Made by a program: the position numbers and the translations under genes
Part shown: positions 25,111 to 33,537 of the stretch, piece by piece
How the letters are laid out: the number at the start of each line of letters is the position of its first letter
How positions within the stretch are numbered: position 1 is the first letter of the stretch
Notes under the pieces: generated by a model
What the model saw: the letters and a program-made list of their open reading frames with translations, nothing else
Database searches by the model: none
Told to the model about the DNA's origin: nothing
Origin: Ornithinimicrobium ciconiae
GTDB taxonomy: Bacteria > Actinomycetota > Actinomycetes > Actinomycetales > Dermatophilaceae
Direction: 5' to 3'
DNA length: 64,000 nucleotides
Assembly (NCBI RefSeq): GCF_007197575.1
Contig: NZ_CP041616.1
Coordinates: forward strand, 682,001 to 746,000

Positions 25111-25686
25111 GTGATTCGGACCGAAGGAAACGACGCTGCCCGGGTCAGGGGCAGTGCAGCCGACCGTCGCAGCCAACGGGAGTTCTGGCCCGGGTACTGG
25201 ACCGCCATCTGCAGCCTGCCGGAACGGCGCGGCGCGGCAGTCGTGGTCTCGGACCGGTCGGCCTACACTGAGCGCGAGAGGTTGTCGGACCCGCTGCGTG
25301 ACTACCGGCCAGGGGTGGACGAGCTCCTCGTCGGCTATCCGACACGCGAAGGCCGGAGCGCACGACTCCTGCTGGCCAGGGAGGCGGGCTCCCCATTCGG
25401 GCACCGCGAACTGTCCCTGATGGAGCTCCTCCTGCCGCATCTGACACATCTGGTCATGGCGACGGTCCGACCGACAGAAGCCGAGAGTATGCCGACAGTG
25501 ACGGGCCGTGAGGCAGCCGTCCTGCGCCACGTGGCCCTGGGCCTGACCAACCGCCAGATCGGGCGTGACCTGGGCATCTCCGAGGCCACCGTGCGCAAAC
25601 ACCTGGAGCACTCCTACCAGAAGCTGGGAGTGTCCAGCCGGGCCGGTGCCATGACGGTGTTGACCCGAAGAACGAACACCGCCTGA
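25111..25686 (+). CDS. LuxR-family regulator, probably truncated at the 5' end
   Basis: About 191 residues. The C-terminal GerE/LuxR helix-turn-helix is complete: TGREAAVLRHVALGLTNRQI then SEATVRKHLEHSYQKLGVSS. Before it, FGHRELSLMELLLPHLTHLV matches the end of the sensory region of full-length relatives, but the usual first 80-100 residues are missing. No convincing start or ribosome site is seen; GTG 25111 and GTG 25084 are both possible. It follows vapC by about 110 bp. A relic of the same domain lies at 22644-22757. Confidence 0.6.
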   Translation: MIRTEGNDAARVRGSAADRRSQREFWPGYWTAICSLPERRGAAVVVSDRSAYTERERLSDPLRDYRPGVDELLVGYPTREGRSARLLLAREAGSPFGHRELSLMELLLPHLTHLVMATVRPTEAESMPTVTGREAAVLRHVALGLTNRQIGRDLGISEATVRKHLEHSYQKLGVSSRAGAMTVLTRRTNTA

Positions 25687-25728
25687 AGCTCAGCTCACGA
25701 AGAAGTCGAGGGTCTCCTGCAGCGAAGG

Positions 25729-26661
25729 TCACCACGACAGCGTGTCCTCGGTGTGCTGCACGATCTCGGCTCGTGCGGGACGTGCCTCCGGGATGGGCAG
25801 GAGCGGATAGACGTGGGGCAGACCCACACCGACCCGCAGCGTGACAGCCGCGGGAGCCCGCGCGGCGAGGAGTTCGCAGTCAGGCAGGCAGATGTCGCGG
25901 TTGCCGACCAGCACCAGCGTCGGTGGCAGCCGCTCGAGGTCGCCGAAGAGGGGACTGACGTCGAGGTGGCGCAGGTCCCGGCCGCCGGCCCACGCGCGTG
26001 CGGCCGGCCGCAGACCCGCCCGGGTGAGCCACGGGTCGTGCGGCTCGAGGGCGTCAACGGCGGGGTTGCTCATCGACAGGTCGAGCCACGGCGCGATCAG
26101 GGTGAGGCCGGCGACCCGACCCGGGTGGCGCTGGGTCTGCAGGAGCGCGAGGGTCCCGCCGGCCGAGTCGCCCAGGACGTGCACCGGCAGATCGTCGGGG
26201 ACAGCCTCCAGCACGGCCGCGAGCAGGGGCAGGGCATCGCCGAGGTCGTGGGTCGGCGCCAACCCATACTGCGGGACCAGCACGTCCCGACGGGTGGCGC
26301 GCGTGAGGTGGTCGATCAGCTGCCAGTGCTGCCGGGCGACGCCGTTGACGAAGGCTCCGCCGTGCCAGTAGATCAGCGGACCACCGCCGTCGGGAGCGCC
26401 GCCCGCGGGAGCGACGCGGTGGACGGTGGCACCCGCCATACGCTCGGCGCTGACCCGGCCCGCCAGGGACCTGACCGGGGGCGCCTCGGGCAGGGCGTGG
26501 GCGAGCGAGCGCTCGCCGTCCTCGGGCGTGCGATATCGGCGCTTGCGGGTGACGCGCAGATAGCGCGAGACCGCGCGGGCCTGCCAGCTGGGCAACAGGC
26601 GACCTCCGGGTCGGGTGCCGGATTGCGGTGGGTCGGCACTGGACGGCCAGTATGCCGTCAC
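25729..26661 (-). CDS. Alpha/beta hydrolase of the hormone-sensitive lipase family
   Basis: A 310-residue esterase-like enzyme. The HSL oxyanion motif HGGAFVNG (about residue 100), the nucleophile elbow GDSAGG (Ser near residue 165) and a C-terminal GLPHVYPLLP His are visible. An N-terminal extension of 60 residues is basic. GTG 26661 has GGGGAGAGG just upstream. The substrate is likely a short-chain ester or small acylated compound. It is divergent from the methyltransferase gene. Confidence 0.8.
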   Translation of the reverse strand: MTAYWPSSADPPQSGTRPGGRLLPSWQARAVSRYLRVTRKRRYRTPEDGERSLAHALPEAPPVRSLAGRVSAERMAGATVHRVAPAGGAPDGGGPLIYWHGGAFVNGVARQHWQLIDHLTRATRRDVLVPQYGLAPTHDLGDALPLLAAVLEAVPDDLPVHVLGDSAGGTLALLQTQRHPGRVAGLTLIAPWLDLSMSNPAVDALEPHDPWLTRAGLRPAARAWAGGRDLRHLDVSPLFGDLERLPPTLVLVGNRDICLPDCELLAARAPAAVTLRVGVGLPHVYPLLPIPEARPARAEIVQHTEDTLSW

Positions 26662-26716
26662 GCACCTCTCCCCACCCTCACCGGCGGCGCCGGTGAGGGG
26701 TCGCGGTTAGCGTTGA

Positions 26717-27340
26717 ATGGTGACGCCGACGATCGACTTCTCCGGTCTGCGGATCACCTATGACGAGCGGGTGCTGGAGCCCCGACCCTGGACCGCCGAC
26801 CAATCGCAGTGGGCCGCAGCGCTGATGCGCACAGCCCCGCCGGGCCGGGTGCTGGAGCTGTGCTGCGGTGCCGGACACATCGGTCTCCTCGCCACCGCCG
26901 CCACCCCCGCGCAGGAGAGACGGCAGCTCGTGGCGGTGGACCTCAACCCCGCGGCGGCCGCGCTGACGAGGACAAATGCCGCTGCTGCGGGGTTGTCCAA
27001 CTGGCTCGAGGTGCGCACCGGGGACATGAGTGCGGCGCTCGAGAAGGGCGAGGTCTTCTCGGTGATCATCGCTGACCCGCCCTGGGTGCCCACCGCGCAG
27101 ACGTCGCGCTTTCCGGATGACCCACTGCTCGCCATTGACGGTGGGGGCGATGGGCTGACGGTGGCCCGGTGCTGCGCACAGGTGGCGCAGCGGCACCTGC
27201 ACCGCGAGGGGACTGCGGTCCTGCAGCTGGGAGACCGGGGGCAGGTCGAGGCGCTGGACGCGGCGGCATACGGCTTGCGGGTGACCGAGGTGCGCGACGG
27301 AGAGCGCGGCGTGCTCGCCGGGCTGCGCCGCCTGCTGTGA
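26717..27340 (+). CDS. HemK-like small-domain methyltransferase
   Basis: A 207-residue class I SAM methyltransferase. Motif I is VLELCCGAGHIGLLA (about residues 45-59), motif II VAVDLNPAA, and the catalytic-type motif IV is ADPPWVPT in place of NPPY. The last is a form used by N-methyltransferases acting on amide or amino groups. There is no RNA- or ribosome-specific accessory domain, so the target is unknown. ATG 26717 or GTG 26720 could start it. Confidence 0.72.
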   Translation: MVTPTIDFSGLRITYDERVLEPRPWTADQSQWAAALMRTAPPGRVLELCCGAGHIGLLATAATPAQERRQLVAVDLNPAAAALTRTNAAAAGLSNWLEVRTGDMSAALEKGEVFSVIIADPPWVPTAQTSRFPDDPLLAIDGGGDGLTVARCCAQVAQRHLHREGTAVLQLGDRGQVEALDAAAYGLRVTEVRDGERGVLAGLRRLL

Positions 27341-27377
27341 CCCCGGGCTGCTCAGTCGGGTCGCTCAGACGGGCCGC

Positions 27378-27575
27378 TCAGACGGGGCGCTTGTCGGGCG
27401 GGAGCCGCTTGTGGGTGCTGTCGCACCACGGCAGCCGGCCCGAGAAACCGCAGCGGCACACGGCGACGACCGGACGGTCCACCGGATGCTCCACACCCTC
27501 CTCATCGGTGTAGGTGTGCGCGCCGCGCACCAGCAGCGGGCCGCCGGGGCACACCAGGGTCTGCTCGGTGCTCAC
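27378..27575 (-). CDS. CDGSH iron-sulfur domain protein
   Basis: A 65-residue protein with a single CDGSH-type [2Fe-2S] site: CRCGFSGRLPWCDSTHKR, giving C-x-C, then C and H ligands. The canonical CDGSH sequence reads CDSTH here. Such small redox proteins carry or transfer electrons or clusters. The GTG start overlaps the stop of the upstream diiron-family gene by 4 bp, and this pairing suggests it serves as that enzyme's electron partner. Confidence 0.88.
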   Translation of the reverse strand: MSTEQTLVCPGGPLLVRGAHTYTDEEGVEHPVDRPVVAVCRCGFSGRLPWCDSTHKRLPPDKRPV

Positions 27576-28555
27576 GCGGCGACCCCCCACCGTCCCAGGA
27601 TCGCCCGCGCGAACCGTGCCTCCTGGTCCAGGCAGGTGAACGCTCCGAAGAAGATGTCGTCCGCCTGGTCGGGCTCGTCCGCGGCGAGGGCGCCACAGAT
27701 CAGGCGGACGGCGATCTGGTCGTGCACCGAGTCGGCCACCACGTGCTCGGCGTAGTAGTCGATGATCTCCTCGCCCATCCCCAGCCTCTGCAGCCCCCGC
27801 ACCAGACGGCTGCTGGGCACCGAGCTGGTCACCTCGAACGCGGCGAGGTGACCCATGGACGCTCCGCGCAGACGGCCGTCGAGGCCGAAGAGGGTCATCA
27901 CGTTGTTCATCTCGAGCACCTCCAGGGGGCACTCGTCGAGATAGGCGCCATAGCTGGTGTCCAGGCCCAGTGACTCCATCGCCCGCGCAAAGAGGTGGGC
28001 GTGCAGCCGGTCGGGACGCCCCGAGCCGTACTCGTCATACTGCAGCTCGGCCAGGGCTGCCTTGGGCGCCGACGTCAGACGGGGGAGCGTCCAGCTCGAG
28101 GGGTCGGACTCCTTGAGGTGATAGATCGAGCGCCACCGCAGCAGCTCGAGCACCTGCTCGGCCGTGGCGCTGGTGTGCACATAGGACGCGACGGACGGGC
28201 CGTCGTCACTCTCGATGAAGGCCATGAGGTCGTCCGCGAAAGAGTCGGCGGAGAACGGGTGACCGGCCCAGCGGCTCCGCAGGCGGGCCTCCAGGTCCTG
28301 CTGCAGCCGGCGGCGCACCGCCAGGACGGACGGCTCCCACTCGGCTTCGGGCGAGACGTCCCCGAAGCCGCGGTAGGACAGCTCGTGCAGCACCCACAGG
28401 GTCAGGGCGGCGTCCACAGCGTCCGCCTCGTCCTTCTGGGCCGGAGTTGGGTCCAGCCGACTGGGATCGGTGCGCAGCGCGGTCATGACCTGCTCACTGA
28501 GCGGGCCGCGGGGGCTGGGCAACGTGGCGGGACGGATCCCGGACACCGTGGTCAT
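27572..28555 (-). CDS. Haem-oxygenase-like diiron (iron-containing redox enzyme family) protein
   Basis: A 327-residue all-helical protein. Putative iron ligands occur in the order HELSYRGF (E/H), AELQYDEYGSG (E/D/E), a GRPDRLHAHLF histidine, and the closing helix YYAEHVVADSVHDQ (E-x-x-x-D-x-x-H). That pattern is typical of haem-oxygenase-like diiron oxidases such as UndA-type and related enzymes. The substrate is unknown. ATG 28555 begins the conserved region. It is translationally coupled to the CDGSH protein downstream, so a two-component oxidase with its own electron donor is likely. Confidence 0.75.
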   Translation of the reverse strand: MTTVSGIRPATLPSPRGPLSEQVMTALRTDPSRLDPTPAQKDEADAVDAALTLWVLHELSYRGFGDVSPEAEWEPSVLAVRRRLQQDLEARLRSRWAGHPFSADSFADDLMAFIESDDGPSVASYVHTSATAEQVLELLRWRSIYHLKESDPSSWTLPRLTSAPKAALAELQYDEYGSGRPDRLHAHLFARAMESLGLDTSYGAYLDECPLEVLEMNNVMTLFGLDGRLRGASMGHLAAFEVTSSVPSSRLVRGLQRLGMGEEIIDYYAEHVVADSVHDQIAVRLICGALAADEPDQADDIFFGAFTCLDQEARFARAILGRWGVAA

Positions 28556-28660
28556 GCGCCCAGTCTCACCCGCAGGCAGCCCGCACGCTCCCTGGCGTGG
28601 GACCAGGGAGTGGCCGGCCGTGTCCCCGACTGAGCGGTCCGAGACCCCGGCCCCCGGCGC

Positions 28661-28691
28661 AGGACCAGGGAGCACGGGGCTCCCTGGTCCT
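28661..28691 (-). terminator. Strong hairpin after the alcohol dehydrogenase
   Basis: Perfect 13-bp stem AGGACCAGGGAGC/GCTCCCTGGTCCT with loop ACGGG, downstream of adh on its strand and upstream of the diiron gene. Its right arm is part of a tandemly duplicated 36-bp unit. Confidence 0.7.
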
Positions 28692-28744
28692 GGCAAGGCT
28701 CAGAAGGTCACGGGGCTCCCTGGTCCTGGCAAGGCTCAGAAGGT
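28673..28744. repeat. 36-bp tandem duplication covering the adh 3' end
   Basis: Two adjacent, essentially identical 36-bp units (28673-28708 and 28709-28744) beginning CACGGGGCTCCCTGG and ending CAGAAGGT. The second contains the last codons and stop of adh; the first is an extra copy beyond the stop. Confidence 0.9.
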
Positions 28745-29797
28745 GATGAGCGGCTTGATGATGCCGTCCTCCTTGGCCTCCATCAGCCGGAAGCCCTCAC
28801 CCACGTCGTCGAAGCCGAAGGTGTGGGTGGTCATCAGCGTCGGGTCGAAGCGGCCCGCGCCGATCAGGGCAAAGATGCGCTGCATCCGGTCGTTGCCGCC
28901 GGGGCACAGGCCGGTGTGGATCGACTTGTCGGCCATGCCGAGGCCGAAGGCATCCAGTGGCACCTGGAGCGGCTCGGGGTTCTCACCGTGGTAGCCGATG
29001 TTGGAGATCCGACCGCCGGCCTTGGTCACCCGAATGCAGGACTCCCAAGTTTGCGGGAAGCCGAAGGCCTCGATCGCCGCGTCGACGCCCTCGCCGCCGG
29101 TCGCCTCCATGATCTGCTCGACCGCGTCACCCTGGGTGAAGTCAATGATGTCCGTCGCGCCAAAGGCCCGGGCCAGCTCCTGGCGCTTGGGCACCGAGTC
29201 CACCGCATAGATCCGGCCGGCACCGAGCATGGTGGCGCCCAGGACGGCCGACAGCCCCACCGCTCCGAGGGCGAAGACTGCGACCGAGTCGCCGATGGTC
29301 AGATAGCAGTGCTCGGCGCCCATGATGCCGGTCGAGAGCATGTCGCAGGCATAGACCGCGGCCTCGTTGCTGACGTCGTCCGGGATCGGGGCCAGGTTGG
29401 CCATCGCGTGGGGCACCATGAAGTACTCGGACATGTTGCCGTCACGCTGGGCGGTGTACTGGTAACCGCCCAACGGCCCGCCGCACTGGCTGGTGTATCC
29501 GGACTGGCAGTAGCGGCACTGGAAGCACGGCGTGACGGCGTTGACCGCCACCCGCTGGCCCTCGGTGAACCCCGTGACGTTGCTGCCGATGGCGTGGACC
29601 ACCCCGATCGACTCGTGCCCGAGGGTGACACCCGGCTCGACGGGCAGCGCGCCCTTGACCGTGTGCAGGTCCGAGGTGCAGATCAGCGCGTGCGTCGTCT
29701 TGACGATGACCTCGTCGGGACCAGGCTCGGGGATCGGCTTGTCGACGATGTCGGTCTTTCCGACCTCGGGCATGATGAACGCTTTCATGGTGCTCAC
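28736..29797 (-). CDS. adh: Zinc-dependent secondary alcohol dehydrogenase
   Basis: A 353-residue medium-chain dehydrogenase. Catalytic zinc residues are in ICTSDLHTVKG and GHESIGVV. A four-Cys structural zinc loop is CFQCRYCQSGYTSQC. The nucleotide fold is AVFALGAVGLSAVLGA. The C-terminal GLCPGGNDRMQRIFALI and the preceding segments closely resemble clostridial/Thermoanaerobacter secondary (isopropanol) dehydrogenases. Unlike those, a full structural zinc loop is present. Likely oxidises 2-alcohols or reduces ketones. The GTG start has AAAGGAG 7 nt upstream. Confidence 0.85.
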   Translation of the reverse strand: MSTMKAFIMPEVGKTDIVDKPIPEPGPDEVIVKTTHALICTSDLHTVKGALPVEPGVTLGHESIGVVHAIGSNVTGFTEGQRVAVNAVTPCFQCRYCQSGYTSQCGGPLGGYQYTAQRDGNMSEYFMVPHAMANLAPIPDDVSNEAAVYACDMLSTGIMGAEHCYLTIGDSVAVFALGAVGLSAVLGATMLGAGRIYAVDSVPKRQELARAFGATDIIDFTQGDAVEQIMEATGGEGVDAAIEAFGFPQTWESCIRVTKAGGRISNIGYHGENPEPLQVPLDAFGLGMADKSIHTGLCPGGNDRMQRIFALIGAGRFDPTLMTTHTFGFDDVGEGFRLMEAKEDGIIKPLITF

Positions 29798-29914
29798 TGG
29801 GGGTCTCCTTTGACGCCGCGACATGAGGATTGTGGGGACTGCGCACTCAGTCTGGTGGGGGATCCGTTGCCGCACAAGGGGAACGTGGGGTCGGGTTTGT
29901 CGTATGCCGTGTGC

Positions 29915-31198
29915 TCAGCCTGCGGAGGAGCGTCGCCTGCTCGCCTGCCAGGACTGCAGCAGCGGGAGCAGGCCGATCCGCCGGGCGGCCGAGCGCAGCG
30001 GTCGGGCCAGGGCGGCGCCGACGATGATGCCCAGGGCGATGGCTGCGACGACGATGGTGACGCTGCCGACCGCGCTGATCGCGGCCTCCGGCTCGACCTC
30101 GACGCGGGTCAGGGAGACCAGCCCGAGCGAGCCGGGAACGAGCAGCCAGAAGCTGGGCAGGAAGGCGATCACGCGGGGCACCTGGGGTCGCAGGAACTCC
30201 ACGACGGTCGAGACCAGGCTCGCGGCGGCTGCGCCCAGGAAGGCCCCGAGCCAGGGCGCGTCGGAGACCGTGTTGCCTGCGGTCAACGCCAGGAAGGTCG
30301 CCAGGATCGTGACCAGCAGCCAGGGCACCATCGAGATCGAGACCGACTCCATGAGCGAGATGGCGATCGTGACCACGACGACGCCGACCATTGGTCCCCA
30401 CCAGCCCAGGCCGTCCGGGCGGGCCGGGTCCAGGTCCTCGACGGGGACGCGCAGCAGCACGACAGCGGCTCCCAGGCCGAGCGCAAACAGCAGCAGTTGC
30501 GTCGTCCCGTGCCCGAGCCGTGCGGTCCCGGCGACGATCGACCCGGCGGCCAGCTCGGTCAGGCCGGTGACGATGACCGCGCCCGGCAGCAGCACCGCGA
30601 TCGGCGCGACCATGGTCCACAGGGGCGACTCCAGCAGTCCCTGCTGGGCTGCGAGAAAGACGATCAGGGCCGCGATGAAGGCGGCGAAGAACGGCATCAG
30701 CGTGCGGACCAGCAGGCTGTGCCGAGCGAGGATCATGAGCAGGACCGTCCAGGGGGCGATCAGGGCACCGAAGAGCACGGACGCCCAACTCGGCGCGAGG
30801 ACCAGGGCGATCCCGACGCCAGCCAGGATGCCCCCGGCGAGCAGGCCGCCGCGCGGATAACGGTGGGGTTGTGCCCTCAGGGTCGCCAGTCGGTCCAGGG
30901 CGTCCTCGACAGGGATCGCGCCGGTGCGCAGCCCCGCCTGCAGCACCGAGGCCTCGGCGAGCTGGTCCAGTCGCACCCCGCCCTCGACCCGCTCAAAGGT
31001 CGCCGACCTGCCCGAGGCCAGGGCCACTGTCGTGCTGGTGGGGGAGCACGCCACCTGGGCGCGCGGGTGCCCCAGGTGCGCGGCGACCTCCAGGAGATCC
31101 TCCTCGACCTCGTGGACCGGCATACCTCCGGCCAGGAGCGCACAGCCGAGCCAGGCCAGCAGTCGGCGGGTCCGCCGCTCGGGGGGTTCCTCGGGCAC
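29915..31198 (-). CDS. Threonine/serine exporter (ThrE) family protein
   Basis: A 427-residue membrane protein. An N-terminal ThrE domain has a small amphipathic start (LAWLGCALLAGGMPVHEVEE), five helices up to about residue 270, and a second group of helices matching the ThrE_2 half at the C-terminus. TELAAGSIVAGTARLGHG is the conserved segment between them. Exports threonine, serine and related compounds in Corynebacterium. GTG 31198 lacks a clear ribosome site, so the start may be a few codons off. Confidence 0.82.
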   Translation of the reverse strand: MPEEPPERRTRRLLAWLGCALLAGGMPVHEVEEDLLEVAAHLGHPRAQVACSPTSTTVALASGRSATFERVEGGVRLDQLAEASVLQAGLRTGAIPVEDALDRLATLRAQPHRYPRGGLLAGGILAGVGIALVLAPSWASVLFGALIAPWTVLLMILARHSLLVRTLMPFFAAFIAALIVFLAAQQGLLESPLWTMVAPIAVLLPGAVIVTGLTELAAGSIVAGTARLGHGTTQLLLFALGLGAAVVLLRVPVEDLDPARPDGLGWWGPMVGVVVVTIAISLMESVSISMVPWLLVTILATFLALTAGNTVSDAPWLGAFLGAAAASLVSTVVEFLRPQVPRVIAFLPSFWLLVPGSLGLVSLTRVEVEPEAAISAVGSVTIVVAAIALGIIVGAALARPLRSAARRIGLLPLLQSWQASRRRSSAG

Positions 31199-31321
31199 GA
31201 TGCCATTGTCGCGCAGCTGGTCCCAGGCCGACAGGGCGCCCGGCCGCCAATCAGTCCCCTGGCTGCGGATCGCCTCTGTTTGCGGGTCACCTTCCGGCTC
31301 GTGTCACCCTCCGGCTGCAGA

Positions 31322-31867
31322 TCAGCCCGCGTCGATGAGTTTGCCGCTCTTGGACAGCTCGGGATCGGTGCACGAGGACAGGTCGAAGCAGCACGGTCGA
31401 CGCTTGCCGTCGCGCAGCTTGGAGATGCTGACCTCGACGCGGCGCTCGCGGGTCTGCGGGTTGCGCGTCGCGTTGACCCAGCGCACCCACTCCCACCGTG
31501 CCATCGGGGTGAGACTCGTCCAGGTCTCGCTGAGGTCCGGGGCGTCGTCCAGTGCTGACTCGAGGTCGTCGGGCAGGACCGGCTCGGGCCAGGACCTGGT
31601 CGGGCTGAGCGCACCGGTGATGGTGCGCCCCTCCTCAAGGGACAAGGTCTCCCGCAGGTTCTCGTCGACCGCGATCCAGTGACCCCTGCGACCATCTGGC
31701 TCGAGCACGGTGGAGAAGGCGTGACCATCGGCCTCCCCGTCGACCGCGACCTCCCCGTTGACTGCGACCTGGCCGCGCGAGGGCAGCGCCGCGCTGGCGT
31801 CCTGCGGCAGCGGGACGATGAGGCGGTCGCCGATCTGCTGCACGCGGCCGGTGAAGGTGATGCTCAT
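31322..31867 (-). CDS. DUF1905/YdeI-type protein
   Basis: 181 residues. The N-terminal beta-barrel (FTGRVQQIGDRLIVPLPQDA) is DUF1905-like. The C-terminal half, with LPDDLESALDDAP and then ETWTSLTPMARWEWVRWV followed by NATRNPQTRERRVEVSISKL, matches the YdeI/OmpD-associated (bacteriocin protection) family. The biochemical role of the family is not established. It is the upstream member of a same-strand group with the ThrE-like gene, 123 bp apart. Confidence 0.72.
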   Translation of the reverse strand: MSITFTGRVQQIGDRLIVPLPQDASAALPSRGQVAVNGEVAVDGEADGHAFSTVLEPDGRRGHWIAVDENLRETLSLEEGRTITGALSPTRSWPEPVLPDDLESALDDAPDLSETWTSLTPMARWEWVRWVNATRNPQTRERRVEVSISKLRDGKRRPCCFDLSSCTDPELSKSGKLIDAG

Positions 31868-31925
31868 AGTGACCACGGTAGTGCCGAGTCCGCCCCGGTC
31901 GTGTGTGCCTCCGGCGTGGGTGGCC

Positions 31926-32396
31926 TCACAGTGGACCCAGCACCTCCCGTGGGTCGTCGTCCAGCTGCAGCGCCTCGAGCACGCCCAGCAGTTGCCGCTC
32001 CTCATAGGCAAAGTGCGACTCCATGATCGCCCCGAGGCCGTCGAGGTGCAGTTCGAGTTCGGTCCGGGGCGCGGCACGGTCCACCGCCTGCTGGAGCCCA
32101 CCGATGAGGTGGTTCATCATCGAGTGGTCCTGCTCCAGAGAGCGCAGGGTGTCGGCGAGCTCGGGGCGGGCAGCAGCGATGGCCGGGAACAGTCGGCGGT
32201 CCTCGCCCTCGTGGTGCCCGGTCAGCGCCGTGCAGAACCCGTGGCAGAACAGCAGCAGGTCCCTGCTCCCCTCCTCAGCGGGGGTCCCGTCGGCCAACGC
32301 CTCCCGGGTCAGGTGCAGTGCCTCGCGCAGCCGCTCGTGCACGGCGCGCAGCTCTCGGCTCCAGGCGACCAGCCTGGTCTTCTCGCCCTCAGCCAC
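31926..32396 (-). CDS. Hemerythrin-like domain protein
   Basis: A 156-residue four-helix protein with metal-type ligands: FCHGFCTALTGHHEGEDRRLFP (H-x3-E), EQDHSMMNHL (D-H) and MESHFAYEERQLL (H-x3-E). This is the hemerythrin HHE pattern for a diiron site that binds O2 or senses iron/redox. GTG 32396 lacks a good ribosome site. A strong AAGGAG upstream instead serves an 11-codon frame (ATG near 32424) whose stop overlaps the GTG, suggesting translational coupling from a leader peptide. Confidence 0.75.
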   Translation of the reverse strand: MAEGEKTRLVAWSRELRAVHERLREALHLTREALADGTPAEEGSRDLLLFCHGFCTALTGHHEGEDRRLFPAIAAARPELADTLRSLEQDHSMMNHLIGGLQQAVDRAAPRTELELHLDGLGAIMESHFAYEERQLLGVLEALQLDDDPREVLGPL

Positions 32397-32538
32397 GCTG
32401 CGGGCGAAGGGGTGACGTCATCATCGTCGCTCCTTCGTGTCCGGCGCCTCCATGTCTGGCACTGATCTGCCACCGACACGCGACGCTGCGACCCAGCCTA
32501 ATGGGGGTGTAGTCACCGGCCAGAGGAAGGATCTTCCG

Positions 32539-33315
32539 CTAGGCGTCGACCAGGCGATAGACGGACACGTGCGAGCCGGACTCCGCAGTGAACTCTCCTC
32601 CCGACCAGTCGGCGTGCCGGGACTCCAGTTCCATCCCGGCCAGGCGTGCCATCAGGTCCAGCTCCGCGGGCCAGATATAGCGGTGCGGTGTGCGGCCGAG
32701 CGTGGCGCGCCGCCGGTCGGCAGGGTCTCGGTCAAACCGGAAGTGGTGTGAGACCACGCGCTGGTTGACCATGTCGACCGCGTCCAGCCCGACATAGCCG
32801 TCCGCGACCGTGAACACCTGCGCCGGAGCAGCCCGGGAGGTGCCACGCAGGTCCGGCACCCACAGCTCGATCACGAACCGGCCACCGGGGCGTAGGTGGG
32901 CCGCCGCGTTGCGGAAGCACTCGACCTGTTCCTCCTGCGTCAGCAGGTTGGCGATCGTGTTGAACACCAGGAAGGCCAGGGAGAACTCGCCCTCGACACG
33001 GGTCGTGGCCATGTCACCCTGGACGACCGGCAGTGCCCGCTCGTCGACCTTGTCCCGGAGCCGCTCGATCATCGCTGCGGAGGACTCGATGCCCGTGACC
33101 GGCACCCCACGCTCGGCCAGCGGGATCGCCACCCGGCCGGTCCCGATGGCAAACTCCAGCGCCGCACCGTCATCCGCGAGCTCGGCCAGTCGGTCGACGG
33201 TCGGCCCGAGCACCTCCGCAGCAAACATGCCGGTGCCCGGGGTGTCGTATGCCGCGGCAGCCCGGGCGTCCCACAGCTCGTCCTGTGAGAGGTCGTCCAG
33301 TGCGGTGAGGTCCAT
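32539..33315 (-). CDS. Class I SAM-dependent methyltransferase
   Basis: A 258-residue methyltransferase. Motif I is ALEFAIGTGRVAIPLA (about residues 51-66), with VTGIESSAAMIERLR as motif II and LAFLVFNTIANLL as motif IV. The C-terminal half carries a beta-rich region (HHFRFDRD, RYIWPAELDLMARLAGMEL) common in this widespread actinobacterial group. The substrate is unknown. It is divergent from the NAD(P)-binding protein, with a perfect 42-bp palindrome in the shared spacer. Confidence 0.78.
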   Translation of the reverse strand: MDLTALDDLSQDELWDARAAAAYDTPGTGMFAAEVLGPTVDRLAELADDGAALEFAIGTGRVAIPLAERGVPVTGIESSAAMIERLRDKVDERALPVVQGDMATTRVEGEFSLAFLVFNTIANLLTQEEQVECFRNAAAHLRPGGRFVIELWVPDLRGTSRAAPAQVFTVADGYVGLDAVDMVNQRVVSHHFRFDRDPADRRRATLGRTPHRYIWPAELDLMARLAGMELESRHADWSGGEFTAESGSHVSVYRLVDA

Positions 33316-33391
33316 GGCGCACCATCCTGTCGGGCGGGGTGCCCCGCGGCCACCAGTTTCTGGCGCCGCCCAGGACACGGCCGTTGACCTG

Positions 33392-33433
33392 TGGGGTGCA
33401 GAACCGGTCACCGGTGACCGGTTCTGCACCCCA
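33392..33433. repeat. 42-bp dispersed palindrome, copy 3 (perfect)
   Basis: TGGGGTGCAGAACCGGTCAC and its exact complement; all 21 positions pair. Relative to copy 2, one stem pair has changed on both arms. It lies 77 bp upstream of the methyltransferase start, in a divergent spacer. Confidence 0.92.
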
Positions 33434-33537
33434 GACGGTGGGCCCCCCTACAGTCGGCTGCCAGACGGTGGGTTTTCCCTCGAGTCGACTGCCCCTACGG
33501 TGGGGTGCCCAGGACGACCGCTCCGGAAGGACCCCCC

